Shown here: positions 38,110-50,162 of the stretch, in pieces | How positions within the stretch are numbered: the stretch's first letter is position 1 | Layout: each line of letters starts with the position of its first letter | From: Aphidius gifuensis | Taxonomy: Eukaryota; Arthropoda; Insecta; Hymenoptera; Braconidae | NCBI RefSeq assembly: GCF_014905175.1 | Contig: NC_057792.1 | Span: forward strand, 5,642,001-5,706,000 | Length of the DNA: 64,000 bases | Reading direction: 5' to 3' | The notes under the pieces: generated by a model | Databases searched by the model: none | What the model was told of the DNA's origin: nothing | Seen by the model: only the letters and a program-made list of their open reading frames with translations | Program-made: the position numbers and the translations under genes

Positions 38110-41100
38110 TTGAAAGAACAGACACTGTCGGTATAGATAATTTGAAAATTTAAATTCAAATTACAAACGAAACACGTCAAAAAGTTTTTTCGAAATATCT
38201 ATAAGGTGTGTAAAATATACTAAAAAACATTAAAATTTTATCAGGATCATTATTCATGGAAAAAAATAAAGTAGAGAAACATGTTAATTTTATTTTTTAG
38301 ATGTTTTAAGTCATGGTGAATTTTCTAAGCTTGCCAACCTGTTCTGCTTTGTGTTCTTGCGTCTAATATTCTTCAATAAGATGACTTTGGTCTCAAGGGA
38401 CAACCGCTTACAACACATAATGTGATTTCTATTGTGACAATTTTTTTTTCTTCAAGAGAAAACACAGTATAAATTATTTTTCATTTGCAGTTTTGTGAGG
38501 TTTACTGAAATTGCCAACAGGTCCAGAATTCGAAAAAGATAATTCAGTAGTCTCTCAGCCTCAGTGAGAGAACTGACTGTATTGTTGAAAAGTGCATAAA
38601 AATGAAAGTGACAGTATTTATAATTTTTTTATTTGTGTTTTCATTTGATGGACTTGTTTTTGGTAATTAATTAGCAAACAATTTATTTTATTTATTTTAA
38701 AAATATCGTTATTATTTACTCAATTTGCAATAAGCTATTTTGTAATTTTTAAAAGTTATTTCTTTCATCACAGCTAGTAATGTAATATTAAAATGATTTT
38801 TTAATTTTAATTATTTTTTTGATAGGTCATCCAATAACAGCAGACAAAAATGTTTCTGATATTTGTGAAACAGAAGCATGTATTCATGCTGGTAAGAATA
38901 AAAATATTCATTAAAAATTTTATTTTCTTGTTGACATAAAATTAACTCTTACTACAATAATCATTGTATTTATATTATTAAAAATGATGTATTTTTATTT
39001 ATAGCTTCTCGAATATTAAGATCAAGCAATTTAAATGTCAATCCTTGTGATGATTTTTATGAATTTGCATGTGGTGGTTATTTAAATAACACTAAACCAA
39101 AAAATAATATAATTGGTGCAAACTACGTGAATAAACTAAATGATAAATTTGAAGAAAATGTTGAAAAAATATTTAAACAGGACAGTAAAATTGATGATTT
39201 TAAATACACAAAACTCGCCAAGACTTTATACAAGGCATGTAAGGCATGTGAACTTGATGAATTTTTTGAACTTGGTAGAGACTGGGCTATTTTTAAAGGA
39301 TCTGAATGGAATGAAAGTTCATTTGATTTTAACAAAACAATATTCAAAGTTGGTAATACAACACAATGGAAAAATTATTTCTTTAATTTTCACGTAAATC
39401 ATGATTATTCTTCTATTATTGTGAAACCAGATACATCTATATTTGGTGACGACGTTTTTATTGAAGATCCTAATGAAGAATATCTTTACAAAAGCATGGT
39501 TAAAGTTGCAACTGCTATTGTAAAAAAGATGAATATTAGTAATTACAATACTAATTACACACAGGAAATAAAAAAAGTTATTAATTTTGAGCTTGCATTA
39601 AGTCGTTCAAGACTTACAAAAGAACAAAAATTAAATTCTACATTTGATAGAATTGAAATGACACTAGATGAATTAACAAAAAATTATTCATTTTTCAATT
39701 GGCAAGAATACATTAGTTATTATCGTGGTTCACCAATTGATTCATCAACGAAAATAGTTATTAATAATTTTAGTTACATGAAAAAATTAAATGATTTATT
39801 AAACTCAACAGAAATAAAAACTATAGCTAATTATGTTATGTGGAAGCATATAGATACAAATATGATTTTCTTTGGTTACACCCCGGACAAGAATAAATGT
39901 TTCGATTTCGTCTTAGAATATTTACCACTTGCAATGGGAGCAATTTATATTCAAAATTATGATTATTCAAAGATGATAAATTCTGAAAATAATATTGAAA
40001 ATATGATTTTAAATATTAAAGAAAAAATTTTTGAATTTATAAAAAAAGCTGAGTGGATTGACAATGAAACAAAAAATAAAAGCATAAAAAAAATTCAATC
40101 AGCTCCTGATGCAGCTGGATATATAACTAAACTTACAAATAATTCAATAGTTGATGAATTTTATAAAGATTTGGAATTATTTGAAGATGAAAGTATTCTT
40201 GAAGCATACGCACGATTAGACATATTTGAACGAAAAAAAATGTTAACATTAAATAATGAAACTAGTTGGACTCGAGTAGCATCCCATATGGCTGAAAGTC
40301 CAGCATTTTTCATGTTTCATGTAAATGCGATAGGTATGTTTTTTTCATTTGTTCTTAAAATATTGTCATATACTTATGTAATAAAAAAAATTAAATTAAT
40401 TTGTTTCAGCAATTTCGTATACGATACTTGAGAGTGACATTTATGACTTTGAAAGACCAAATTACATGAATTACGGTAGTTTAGGCTCTATTATAGGCCA
40501 CGAAATTACCCATGCTTTTGATTATATAGGAATAAAAGATGACGGTAATGATTCCTCAAATAATGTTTCGTCGACATCAATTTCGACAGAGAACTTTCGT
40601 AAAAAATCTAGGTGCATTATTGATCAATATGGAAATTATAAAATTTCACGAGTTGGAAAAAAGGTAATTATTTATTATGACTTTATTGTTTTATTTTTTT
40701 TTTGTCTAAAGATTAATTATGATATAAATTAATAATTTTTGGTAAATTTAAATTATTTTTTAGTTGAATGGAAATATTTCGCAGCGTGAAAATATTGCAG
40801 ACATTGGTGGAATAAGAGCTGCTTACCAAGCTTATAATAATTTATCAAATACAGCTGATAAACGACTTCCTGGTCTTTTTTATACTCCAAGACAAATGTT
40901 TTGGATGAGTTATGCAAATGTATGGTGTGTAAAAATTACAGAAGAAGTTATGTCATCACAAATGGATGAGGAGCATCCACCTACTAAATTTCGAGTACTT
41001 GGTCCGTTATCAAACACGCCAGAGTTTGCAGAAGATTTTAATTGTCCACTTGGATCCAACATGAACCCAACTAAAAAATGTTCCATTTGGTAAAAAAAAT

Positions 41101-41220
41101 ATATATTTATGACCTTGATTACATACTGAATTTTTTTTTTTTATATTTTATGTATCATTCGTTTGACATGTGTTAAATGTATATTGTCATTGTCTATATT
41201 CCGCAGTAATAAAAAAAAAA
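38110..41220. repeat. Duplicated unit containing neprilysin-like gene 1 (other copy about 41535-44665)
   Basis: Sequence from just upstream of NSUN6 (ACACTGTCGGTATAGATAAT near 38120) through promoter, all exons and introns, and the 3' flank (CATTCGTTTGACATGTGTTAAATG-like, near 41155) recurs in the same orientation starting near 41540. Introns 1 and 2 are almost identical between copies. Exon sequence is more diverged in patches. Unit length is about 3.1 kb. Confidence 0.85.
38602..41093 (+). CDS. Secreted neprilysin-like M13 metallopeptidase 1
   Basis: M13 zinc endopeptidases cleave small peptides; most are membrane-anchored, this one is predicted to be secreted. Five exons: 38602-38662, 38826-38891, 39005-40333, 40410-40663 and 40764-41093, 679 residues. 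It begins with a cleavable signal peptide (MKVTVFIIFLFVFSFDG), not a cytoplasmic tail plus anchor. Conserved parts: NVNPCDDFYEFACGGY, the zinc site GHEITHAFD, the third ligand in ENIADIGG, EHPPTKFRVLG with the catalytic His, and the end MNPTKKCSIW. The segment before the zinc site is shortened: NAxY reads VNAI and the FPAG motif is absent. Upstream, TCTCTCA and TGAGAGA form a 7-bp inverted repeat near 38550. Likely active zinc site; substrate unknown. Secreted tandem copies like this are known among parasitoid venom proteins, which is only an analogy. Confidence 0.88.
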
Positions 41221-42015
41221 AAATGAAAATGTTAAGTATATTTTTTTATTTTATTTTTCAATTATTATTTAAAAGAGAAAAATTTTTTCTTCACACTGAT
41301 TAATTTTATTGTTCTACAATCTCGAATAAAGTAAACTTTAAAAATTATTTTTATTTACTTTTGAGATATAAATTCAAAAATATATTCATAATTACAAAAA
41401 GGTTCATTTATTTGAATTTTCAAGTTGGACAAGTTGAAAAAAAATTTTTTTAGGGTTTGGTATTTATAAAAAAAAAAAAATTTATAATCAAGAATAAAGG
41501 CATCAATAAATTTATAAAGTTGAGCAACTCGAGTTCTACACTGTCGATATAGATAATTGTAATTTAAAATTCAAATATTTCACAAATTAAATACGTCAAA
41601 ATATTTATTTAACAAAATATTTATTAATTTGAGAATTGAGTGTAAAAGTTCCTGAATACATTTTGGAAACTAAAATTTTTATTAAGATCATGTTTCATAG
41701 AAAAAGTAAAAGTGAAAAAACGTGTTGATTTTATTTTTTGAATGTATATAAAGACATGGTGAATTTTCTAATCTTCTTGATGTTCTTGCGTCTAATATTC
41801 TTTGGTCTCAAGGGACAACCGCTTACAACACAAACGTGACTTCTATTGTCACAATTTCTTTTTCTTCAAGAGAAAACACAGTAGAAATTATTTTCCATTT
41901 GCAGTTTTTTGAGGTTTACTAAAATTGCCAACAGGTCCAGAATTCGAAAAAGATAATTCAGTAGTCTCTCAGCCTCAGTGAGAGAACTGACTGTATTGTT
42001 GAAAAGTGCATAAAA
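41094..42015. other. Intergenic DNA between neprilysin-like genes 1 and 2
   Basis: 41100-41220 is the 3' flank of gene 1. From about 41535 the sequence matches 38110-38600, the promoter side of gene 1, with a deletion of roughly 30 bases in the AGATGACTTTGG region. The middle is AT-rich with no gene. Confidence 0.5.
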
Positions 42016-44525
42016 ATGAAAGTGACAGTATTTATAATTTTTTTATTTGTGTTATTATTTGATGTACTTGTTTTTGGTAATTGATTAGCAAACAATTTAT
42101 TTTATTTATTGTAAAAATATCGTTATTATTTACTCAATTTGCAATAAGCTATTTTGTAATTTTTAAAAGTTATTTCTTTCATCACAGCTAGTAATGTAAT
42201 ATTAAAATGATTTTTTAATTTTAATTATTTTTTTGATAGGTCATCCAATAACAGCAGACAAAAATGTTTCTGATATTTGTGAAACAGAAGCATGTATTCA
42301 TGCTGGTAAGAATAAAAATATTAATTAAAAATTTTATTTTTTTGTTGACATAAAATTAACTCTTACTACAATAATCATTGTATTTATATTATTAAAAATG
42401 ATATATTTTTATTTATAGCTTCTCGAATATTAGGAATGAGAAATTTAAATGTCAATCCTTGTGATGATTTTTATGAATTTGCATGTGGAGGTTATTCAAA
42501 TTATACTCAATCACTAGATGAGTCAACTGAAGTAAACTTTGCAAATAATAAACTAGCTGATAAATTTGAAATAATCGTTGAAAGAATACTTGCACAGGAT
42601 AGTACAATCAATGATTTTAAATACACAAAACTCGCCAAGACTTTATACAAGATATGTGACGATCCACACATGCGTGAATTCTACAGACTAATTATTGGTA
42701 ATGACTGGGCTATTTTCAAAGGATCTGAATGGAATGAAAGTTCATTTGATTTTAACAAAACAATATTCAAAGTTGGTAATACAACACAATGGAAAAATTA
42801 TTTTTTTGAGATTTACGTAAATTATGATTTTTCTTTTATTATTGTGGAACCAGATGAATCCATATTTGGTGAAAACGTTTTTATTGAAGATATTAGTGCA
42901 GAAGCTAAAATAAATGATCAATACGAAAAAATGGTTAAAGTTGCAAATACCACTGTAAAAAAGATGAATATTAGTAATTACAATACTAACTACACACAGG
43001 AAATAAAAAAAGTTATTAATTTTGAGCTTGCATTAAGTCGTTCAAGACTTACAAATGAACAAACATTAAATTCTACATTTGATAGAATTGAAATGACACT
43101 AGATGAATTAACAAAAAATTATTCATTTTTCAATTGGCAAGAATACATTAGTTATCATCATGGTTCACCAATTGATTCATCAACAAAAATAGTTATTAAT
43201 AATTTTAATTACATGAAAAAATTAAATGATTTATTAAAATCAACAGAAATAAAAACTATAGCTAATTATGTTATGTGGAAGCATATAGAAAAATATGCGA
43301 TGTTGATTAATTTATGGGTAGATGTTGAATGTGTCGAGTTCGTCTCAAAAAAACTATCACTTGCTGTAGGAGGAATTTATATTCAAAATTATGATTATTC
43401 AAAGATGATAAATGCTGAAAATAATATACAAAAAATGATGTTAAATATTAAAGAAAAAATTTTTGAATTAATTAAAAAAGCTGATTGGATTGACGATGAA
43501 ACAAAGAATAAAAGCATAAAAGAAATTCAATCAGCTCCTGATGTAGCTGGATACATAACTAAATTTACAAATAATTCAATTGTTGATGAATTTTATAAAG
43601 ATTTGGAATTTTTTGAAAATGAAAGTATTTTTGAAGCATACGCACGATTAGAGATATTTAAACAAAAATTAATGTTGTCATTGAATAATGAAATTCGTTG
43701 GGTATCATCGGCATCGCATATGTTTAATACACCTGCATTTTACAATCCTTATTTTAATGAGATAGGTATGTTTTTTTATTTGTGTTTGATATTTATTTTT
43801 ATATATTATAATAAAATAATGTAATTAATTTGTTTCAGCAATTTCGTATACGATACTTTTAAATGACATAATTTATGATTCTGAAAAACCATACTACATG
43901 AATTACGGTAGTTTAGGCTTTCTGATAGGCCGCGAAATTACTCACGCTTTTGAAATTTTAGGAATAAAATACGACGATAATGGTCCTTTAAATAATGATT
44001 CATCGGCATCAATTTTAAAAAAACATTTTCATGAAAAATTAAGTTGCTTTGTTGATCAATATGGAAATTATAAAACCCCAGGGGGAAAAAAAGTAATTAT
44101 TTATTATGGCATTATTGTTCTCTTTTTATTTTTTTGTCTAAAGATTAATTATGATGAAAATTAATTATTTTTTTTTAATTTTATTTATTTTTTAGGTAAA
44201 TGGAAATATTTCGCAACGTGAAAATATTGCAGACAATGGTGGAATAAGAGCTGCTTACCAAGCTTATGATAATTTATCAAATACAGCTGATAAACGACTT
44301 CCTGGTCTTTTTTATACTCCAAGACAAATGTTTTGGATGAGCTTTGCAAATGTAAGGTGTGAAGAATCTACAGAAAAGTATATGTCATCACAAATGAATA
44401 ATGAGTATCCACCTTCGAAATTTCGAGTACTTGGTACATTATCAAACATGCCAGAGTTTGCAGAAGATTTTAATTGTCCACTTGGATCCAACATGAATCC
44501 AACTAAAAAATGTTCCATCTGGTAA
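42016..44525 (+). CDS. Secreted neprilysin-like M13 protein 2, predicted inactive
   Basis: Close tandem paralogue of gene 1. Five exons: 42016-42076, 42240-42305, 42419-43765, 43839-44092 and 44196-44525, 685 residues, frame intact. Signal peptide MKVTVFIIFLFVLLFDV. The zinc motif HExxH is changed to RExxH (GREITHAFE), losing the first zinc ligand. The catalytic His of the C-terminal HPP(T)KFR motif is Tyr (EYPPSKFRVLG). The substrate motif NAxY reads FNEI and FPAG is missing. The third ligand region ENIADNGG and the end MNPTKKCSIW are kept. An intact reading frame with several lost catalytic residues suggests a retained pseudoenzyme rather than a random pseudogene, though a young pseudogene is possible. 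Confidence 0.88.
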
Positions 44526-45092
44526 AAAAAAAATATATATATTTATGACCTTGATTACATACTGAAACCGTGGTTTTTTTTTTTTTTCTTTACATTTTAT
44601 GTATCATTCGTTTGACATGTGTTAAATGTACATTATCATTGTTCAAATTCCACAGTAATAAAAAAACAAATAAAAAATTAAAGTATATTATTTTATTTTA
44701 TTTAATTTTTCAAGTTTATAAAAAAATGGATATACATCGACATGAAAAAATGCACAAAAGTATAAACCAAATAAACCTATATAAAAATTATGTATTTTCA
44801 TTTTTTTTTTAAATATGATGAAAAAATTTCATATAAATATTCGAGAAGAAATTATTTATCGATGGAAAAAAGAAAAAAAATTGCATTATCCTTTTATTAT
44901 ACAATAAATTGAAATATATACCTACTATAAAATTATTATGTGTTTAATAATTTGAGAATAAATTCAAAAATTATTATAAATTTGAATTTAAAAAAAATCT
45001 ATTTATGAGTATATATTATTTGAAACAATTTTAAGTCATCAAGTTATAAAATTTTGAGTATAAATAAAGATATAAAATACTGTGAATTATTC
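44526..45092. other. 3' flank of neprilysin-like gene 2 and promoter-like remnant
   Basis: 44526-44665 matches the 3' flank of gene 1. Near 45030-45092 the sequence GTCATCAAGTTATAAAATTT with TATAAATA matches the promoter of neprilysin-like gene 3 (46683-46745), so this is a duplicated promoter piece without a gene behind it. Confidence 0.5.
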
Positions 45093-45997
45093 GGCTGTAC
45101 CCAAATTCAGTCCCGTGGCACCCCATAGTGTTGGCAACTAAAGATTATGACCATCATTTTTTTGATTCATTTCGTCTATTATTTTTGCCAAGTTCAAATA
45201 AGGGACTTAGTTTTTTTTATAAAATTATTATATAATAAAAATCGAGCTAATTAAAATTTATTGGTGAAATAATGTAAATATATTATTGTTTGACTACAAT
45301 TACAGCTAATTAAAAAATATATATAAGGGAAAAATTAAGTTGGTAAATGTAGATATTATTGTTTTTGGCTATAATTGAAGCTAAGTAAAATATCTAGCTA
45401 AAGTCCAAAATCTAGCTGAAGGAAAGATGTAGCTAATGAAAAATAAGCTGGTAAAATTATCAGATATTGAGTATTTGGCTATAATTGTGACTAAGTAAAA
45501 AATCAGCTAAAAAAATTAATCTGAGTAAAATATGTAGATATTGATTGTTTGGCTATAATTAAACCTAAGTTTTTTTTTTTTTAAGTAAACATAATGCGAA
45601 TATTGGTGTGTGGCTACAATTACAAATTGTTCAAATTCTAGCTGAGTAAAATAATGTTAAAGTATATTAATTTTTTGGCTACAGTTTACAAGTAATAAAA
45701 AATCTATAGCTAAGTAAAAAATGCACAAAAGTAAAATAATGTAGATATTGATTGTGTGGCTCCAATTACAGCTATGTAAAATAATGTAGATATCGAGAAG
45801 TTTTTTATCGTTGGAAAAAGGACTTAAGTTTTTTGTAAAATTTAATTTTTTCTGAGTCCATTATTTTGAACTTGGCAAACTAGACGAATCTAGTCAAAAA
45901 TAAAAATGACTACGGATGGTTATGGAAACCTAGAATGGATGATAAGTACGTCCTCACCGTGGGAGTCCAAGTTACTGAATTTGGATATAAATAATTT
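45093..45997. mobile_element. Degenerate inverted-repeat element, about 905 bp, with internal repeats
   Basis: Flanked by identical 18-bp direct repeats AAATACTGTGAATTATTC (45075-45092 and 45998-46015). Inside, the ends are inverted relative to each other: CCAAATTCAGT near 45101 and ACTGAATTTGG near 45973, and GCCAAGTTCAAATAAGGGAC near 45188 against a diverged inverse near 45845-45875. The core (about 45260-45800) is a degenerate tandem array of TTGGCTATAATTACAGCTAA-like units joined by GTAGATATTGATTG. No ORF. It looks like an old non-autonomous element inserted into a copy of a neprilysin promoter; an 18-bp target duplication would be unusually long, so the direct repeats may have another origin. 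Confidence 0.45.
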
Positions 45998-46795
45998 AAA
46001 TACTGTGAATTATTCATTAGTTTTATTATTAGCTGTTATCATTTTGAATGACGTCTTTGAAATTTTTATTTTTAACAATACCTGGAATTTCAATAATAAA
46101 AAATTATATAGCCATTAGCTTATCACTATAAATATTATCACAGTGTGTATATGTGTGTGTCCTAAATCGACGTGGTTTTTTTTTCGATATTTTTATTTAG
46201 CTGTTATCATCGTTGACCATTTCGAATGACGTCTTTTTAGAAATTATTTTTGTTTTTTCATTTTTTTATATTTAAATTTTGTAGTCATGTGATGCCTATT
46301 ATGACGCAGGTGATCTATCAAAAATATTTGATAACAAAAGTGTATATATAGAGCCATATTGTCTAGAACAAAATCACTATACTTGTCATCAATTTGTTTT
46401 TTTTATACTTAAAGATTCATATAAAGTTGATCGTATAATTATTACATAAAACACTTGTCTCTACATGTCTATACTCGAAGGCTATAGTGATAAGAAATCC
46501 TAACTTAATTTTTTATCATTTTTTTATTACTTAAAAAAAAAAAAAAACATATTAACATAGAAAAAATGCGGAAGAGTAATAAAATTCAATAAAATATATT
46601 TTTATTTTTTTAAACAAAAGATATAACACTATATACTGGTTGGCTCATCCTTATTTTTATAATACGGAAGACGTAAATTTATTAGTCATCAAGTTATAAA
46701 ATTTTGAGTATAAATAGAAGAATCAAATACAGTGAAATTCATTAGTAAACTACAACGATATCATCAAGTGGATCATATTGAACAGCTGCAAGAAA
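45998..46795. promoter_or_regulatory. Upstream region of neprilysin-like gene 3
   Basis: Contains a TATA-like TATAAATAG at 46709-46717, about 80 bases before the start codon, with a plausible initiator CATTAGTAAAC near 46740. Further upstream the phrase GCTGTTATCAT followed by TTTGAATGACGTCTTT or TTTCGAATGACGTCTTT occurs twice (about 46031 and 46201), a local direct duplication. No gene. Confidence 0.5.
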
Positions 46796-49314
46796 ATGAA
46801 GAAGCCAGCATTCGTTATTTTTTTATTCCTGTTTTCATTGGGTCAACTTGTTTTTGGTAAATAATTAATAAAAAAATTATTTGTATTATTCATATAAAAA
46901 TTTTTTTTTTAAAATTAAATTTAAGATTTTATATTAAATTTTCTATTCCAGTTTCAATTAATTTTTTAGCAATTAATCAAATTTATCACGTGCATCATAA
47001 TTATAACGATTTATAATAATATTTAAATAAATTTTTTTTTTGATTATTTTTCCAGTTACAAAGCCAGCTACAAATGATCAATAATTATAAATATTTTTTT
47101 CTTTCAATACAATAGGCAGTCAACCATCGTCAACTGACAACAATAATGAAACTTGTCAAACTCCAGCTTGTCTTGAAATTGGTAAAAAAAAAAAAAATTT
47201 CTTAATTTTTAAAAAAGATTGTTTTATACTTATTTTATTTGTACATTTAGCTTCTCGACTGTTGCATAACATGGATCCAACTGTTAATCCTTGTCATGAT
47301 TTTTATCAGTTTACCTGTGGAGGTTTTATAAATTCCAATTATATGACAGACGAAGTAGATAGCTTCAGTGTACTGAAAGAACAATTTCTTAAAAATCTCG
47401 AAATAACACTTAAAAAAAATAGTTCAGTTAATGAGCCTAAATACTTGAAGCTTGCTATAACTTTATACAGATTATGTAATGAAGAATCTTTCCGCATGTA
47501 TGAAGATATTTTAATTTTTCTGGATCGTTATGGAGGTTGGCCTGTTCTGAAAGGATCTCAATGGAACAAAAGTGATCTTAATTCCCAAGACATATTATTG
47601 AAGTGGCATTACTTTCATCACATTGCAATAAATTTATTTAAGTTTGATGATTTTTCTATTTCAATGGAACCACTGCTATTCACATTAACTGTGCAAGATT
47701 TGGCGGAAGGCCGTAATAATACTAAAGTAAATAAATATTACAACAAAATGATAAAAACAGTAAAAAACATGGGGGTTAAACATGCTAATTACAAAGATGA
47801 ACTTGATAAAATTTTGGAATTTGAGATTGAGCTCAGCCGTGGAAAAATTTCAGCACAAAAAAAATTAAATCCTACTTTTGATAGAGTTGAAATGACACTC
47901 GATGAATTAACAAAGAATTATTCTTTTTTCGATTGGCAAATGATTATCGATTTTACGTCTCATCCTCAAGTTAATTTATCGTCAACTTTTACTATTATTA
48001 ATTTTAGTTATCTGAAAAAATTGAGTGAATCATTAAATTCAACAGAAATAAAAAGAATTTTAACAAATTACATGATGTGGAAATATGTAGAAAATGAAAA
48101 AAATACTACTGGTTTCCCTAAAGATAAAGATTGTGTTAGAGATGTTATATATAACCTACCAGCAGCAGCGGCAACTATTTATGTTCAAAGTTATAATAAT
48201 AATTCTATGATGATAAACGCACGGAACGATATAATAAAAATGTTTTTCAATATCAAAGAAAAATTTCATAGAATAATTGAAGAGGCTGATTGGATTGATA
48301 ATCATACAAAAAATAAATCTTTAGAAAAACTTAATAAATTATCTCGGATTGAAATTGGATATATAGAGGTCTTAACTAATACATCAAAAATTGATCAATA
48401 TTATGAAAATTTACAACTATTTGATAATGGAAGCTATTCAGATGCACTCGAAAGAACAAAACAATTTTTAGTCAATCCTCTTTTTATTAATGAATCTTAT
48501 TCTGTTATAGTAAGTATGTTTGGTAGAATTGCACAACTTGATCTTGGAAACAATTTTCCATATACTCCATATTTCATAGGTATATATTTCTTTACTTAGA
48601 TATTAAGGATGATTTATTGAGTACAATTTTATAAAAATTTATAATTAATTTATTTCAGCTATTTCATACCTACTAATACCTCAGAATAACTATTTTTATT
48701 ATAAAGCACCAAACTACATGAATTACGGTGGTTTGGGCTTTGCAATAGGCCACGAAATGGTACATGGCTTTGATGTTGATAACATACATAGAAATGAAAA
48801 AGGTACAGAAGATCATTCACTGTGGACCGAATTTTCAAGAAATAATTTTCATAACAGGTCTCAATGCATCATTGAACAATATGGAAATTATACAATGCCA
48901 GAAGTTGGAGAAAATGTAATCACATTTATTATGATATTATATTGTTATTATTATTATTTTTTTTTTTTAATTTTCATAATTTTCTAGGTAAATGGAAGTG
49001 CTGTTCAACCTGAAACTGTTTCTGATAATGGTGGAATGAAAGCTACTTATCGAGCTTATGAAGAGTTATCAAATAGTGATAAGCGACTACCTGGTTTAGA
49101 CTACAGTCCAAGACAATTGTTGTGGCTAAGCTTTGGGAATGCATGGTGTGATAAACTTTCTGTGGATCATATTAAAAAATATATCAATGGTACACATCCA
49201 CGTAATAAATTTCGAGTAAATGGTCTCGTGTCCAATATGCCAGAATTTTCAAAAGATTTTGGATGTCAACCTGGATCCAACATGAATCCAATTAAAAAAT
49301 GTACCGTTTGGTGA
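46796..49314 (+). CDS. Secreted neprilysin-like M13 metallopeptidase 3
   Basis: More diverged tandem paralogue. Five exons: 46796-46856, 47116-47181, 47251-48579, 48659-48915 and 48988-49314, 679 residues, with the same intron positions and phases as genes 1 and 2. Signal peptide MKKPAFVIFLFLFSLGQ. It keeps NPCHDFYQFTCGGF, a zinc site GHEMVHGFD, the third ligand region ETVSDNGG, THPRNKFRVNG with the catalytic His, and the end MNPIKKCTVW. As in its sisters, NAxY and FPAG before the zinc site are not recognisable. The zinc site and catalytic His are intact, so it may be an active secreted peptidase. Expression is probably driven by the TATAAATAG at 46709. Confidence 0.88.
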
Positions 49315-49553
49315 AAAAAAATACGTATAAATATAACTATTGCCTTCATTATTCAACGGCATTGATTTTTTATTTATAGTGATAATTAAAATAATCACAA
49401 ATAAAATATTTATTAAATATATATTTCAAGAATTTTAATTAAATTAATTAATGTACTTTGTCAAGAGCCGTTGTATAAATAAATACTTTTAAAAATAACA
49501 TTGAATATTGTTTATAATATATTTATATATTTACCCATTTATTAAATTTTTAA

Positions 49554-49709
49554 ATTACCCATGCTTTTGATGTTCTTGGAATAAAATATGACGGTAATGA
49601 TTCTTCAAATAATGTTTCGTTAACATCGATTTCGATAGAAAACTTTCGTAAAAAATCTAGGTGCATTATTGATCAATATGGAAATTATCAAATCCCAGGA
49701 GGAAAAAAA
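49554..49709 (+). pseudogene. Fragment of a fourth neprilysin-like gene (exon 4 part)
   Basis: In frame this reads ITHAFDVLGIKYDGN and continues to QIPGGKK, matching the exon-4 sequence of genes 1 and 2 starting inside the zinc motif. There is no HE before ITH, no other exon nearby, and the match ends where an inverted copy of another gene begins (49726). It is closest to genes 1 and 2, not to gene 3 next to it. Confidence 0.85.
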
Positions 49710-49725
49710 GTTTTTTTTATATATT

Positions 49726-50140
49726 TATTTATTTTGGGATTAGTAATAATTCAAAATCATCAATTATTTTCAATAATTATAATTTATAAATTATCTTCAA
49801 ACTCATCTTTCTATTATGGTTATTTATACTTTTGCACTTTTGACCGTTGCACAGCTGACAAATATAAACAATATATTATGATACAACGCTCAATACTGGG
49901 GACATTTTAATATTTGTTGCTGCACCGTCTTCGGCAACCTCAACGAAAAATTTATGTTCGACAATACTGTAAAATAAAAATAATGAATTATTAATAATGT
50001 TTATTTTTTTATTAACAATTTATTGGAGATATAAAAAAATAATCGAAACTCATAATATTTTTCACTTAATAAAACGTTAATTAAATAATTTATATAATGA
50101 AAAACTGGTTCAAGAAATAATAGTTAATATTAATATTATA
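49726..50140 (-). repeat. Inverted copy of 53100-53530 (last exon and flanks of the 466-aa gene)
   Basis: Read on the minus strand, 49726-50140 follows 53100-53530 nearly base for base, including the intron end, the terminal exon (GCCGAAGACGGTGCAGCAAC is recognisable) and 3' flank. Small indels and substitutions, including changes in the coding part, show it is not used as an exon. The two arms flank the whole 466-aa gene as a 0.4-kb inverted repeat. Confidence 0.85.
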
Positions 50141-50162
50141 TTATGTTATTATTAATGTACAT

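Noticed and set aside
45906..46118. ORF of 70 codons after the 45-kb element
   Set aside because: It spans the right arm of the element and duplicated promoter DNA; no signal peptide, no family resemblance.
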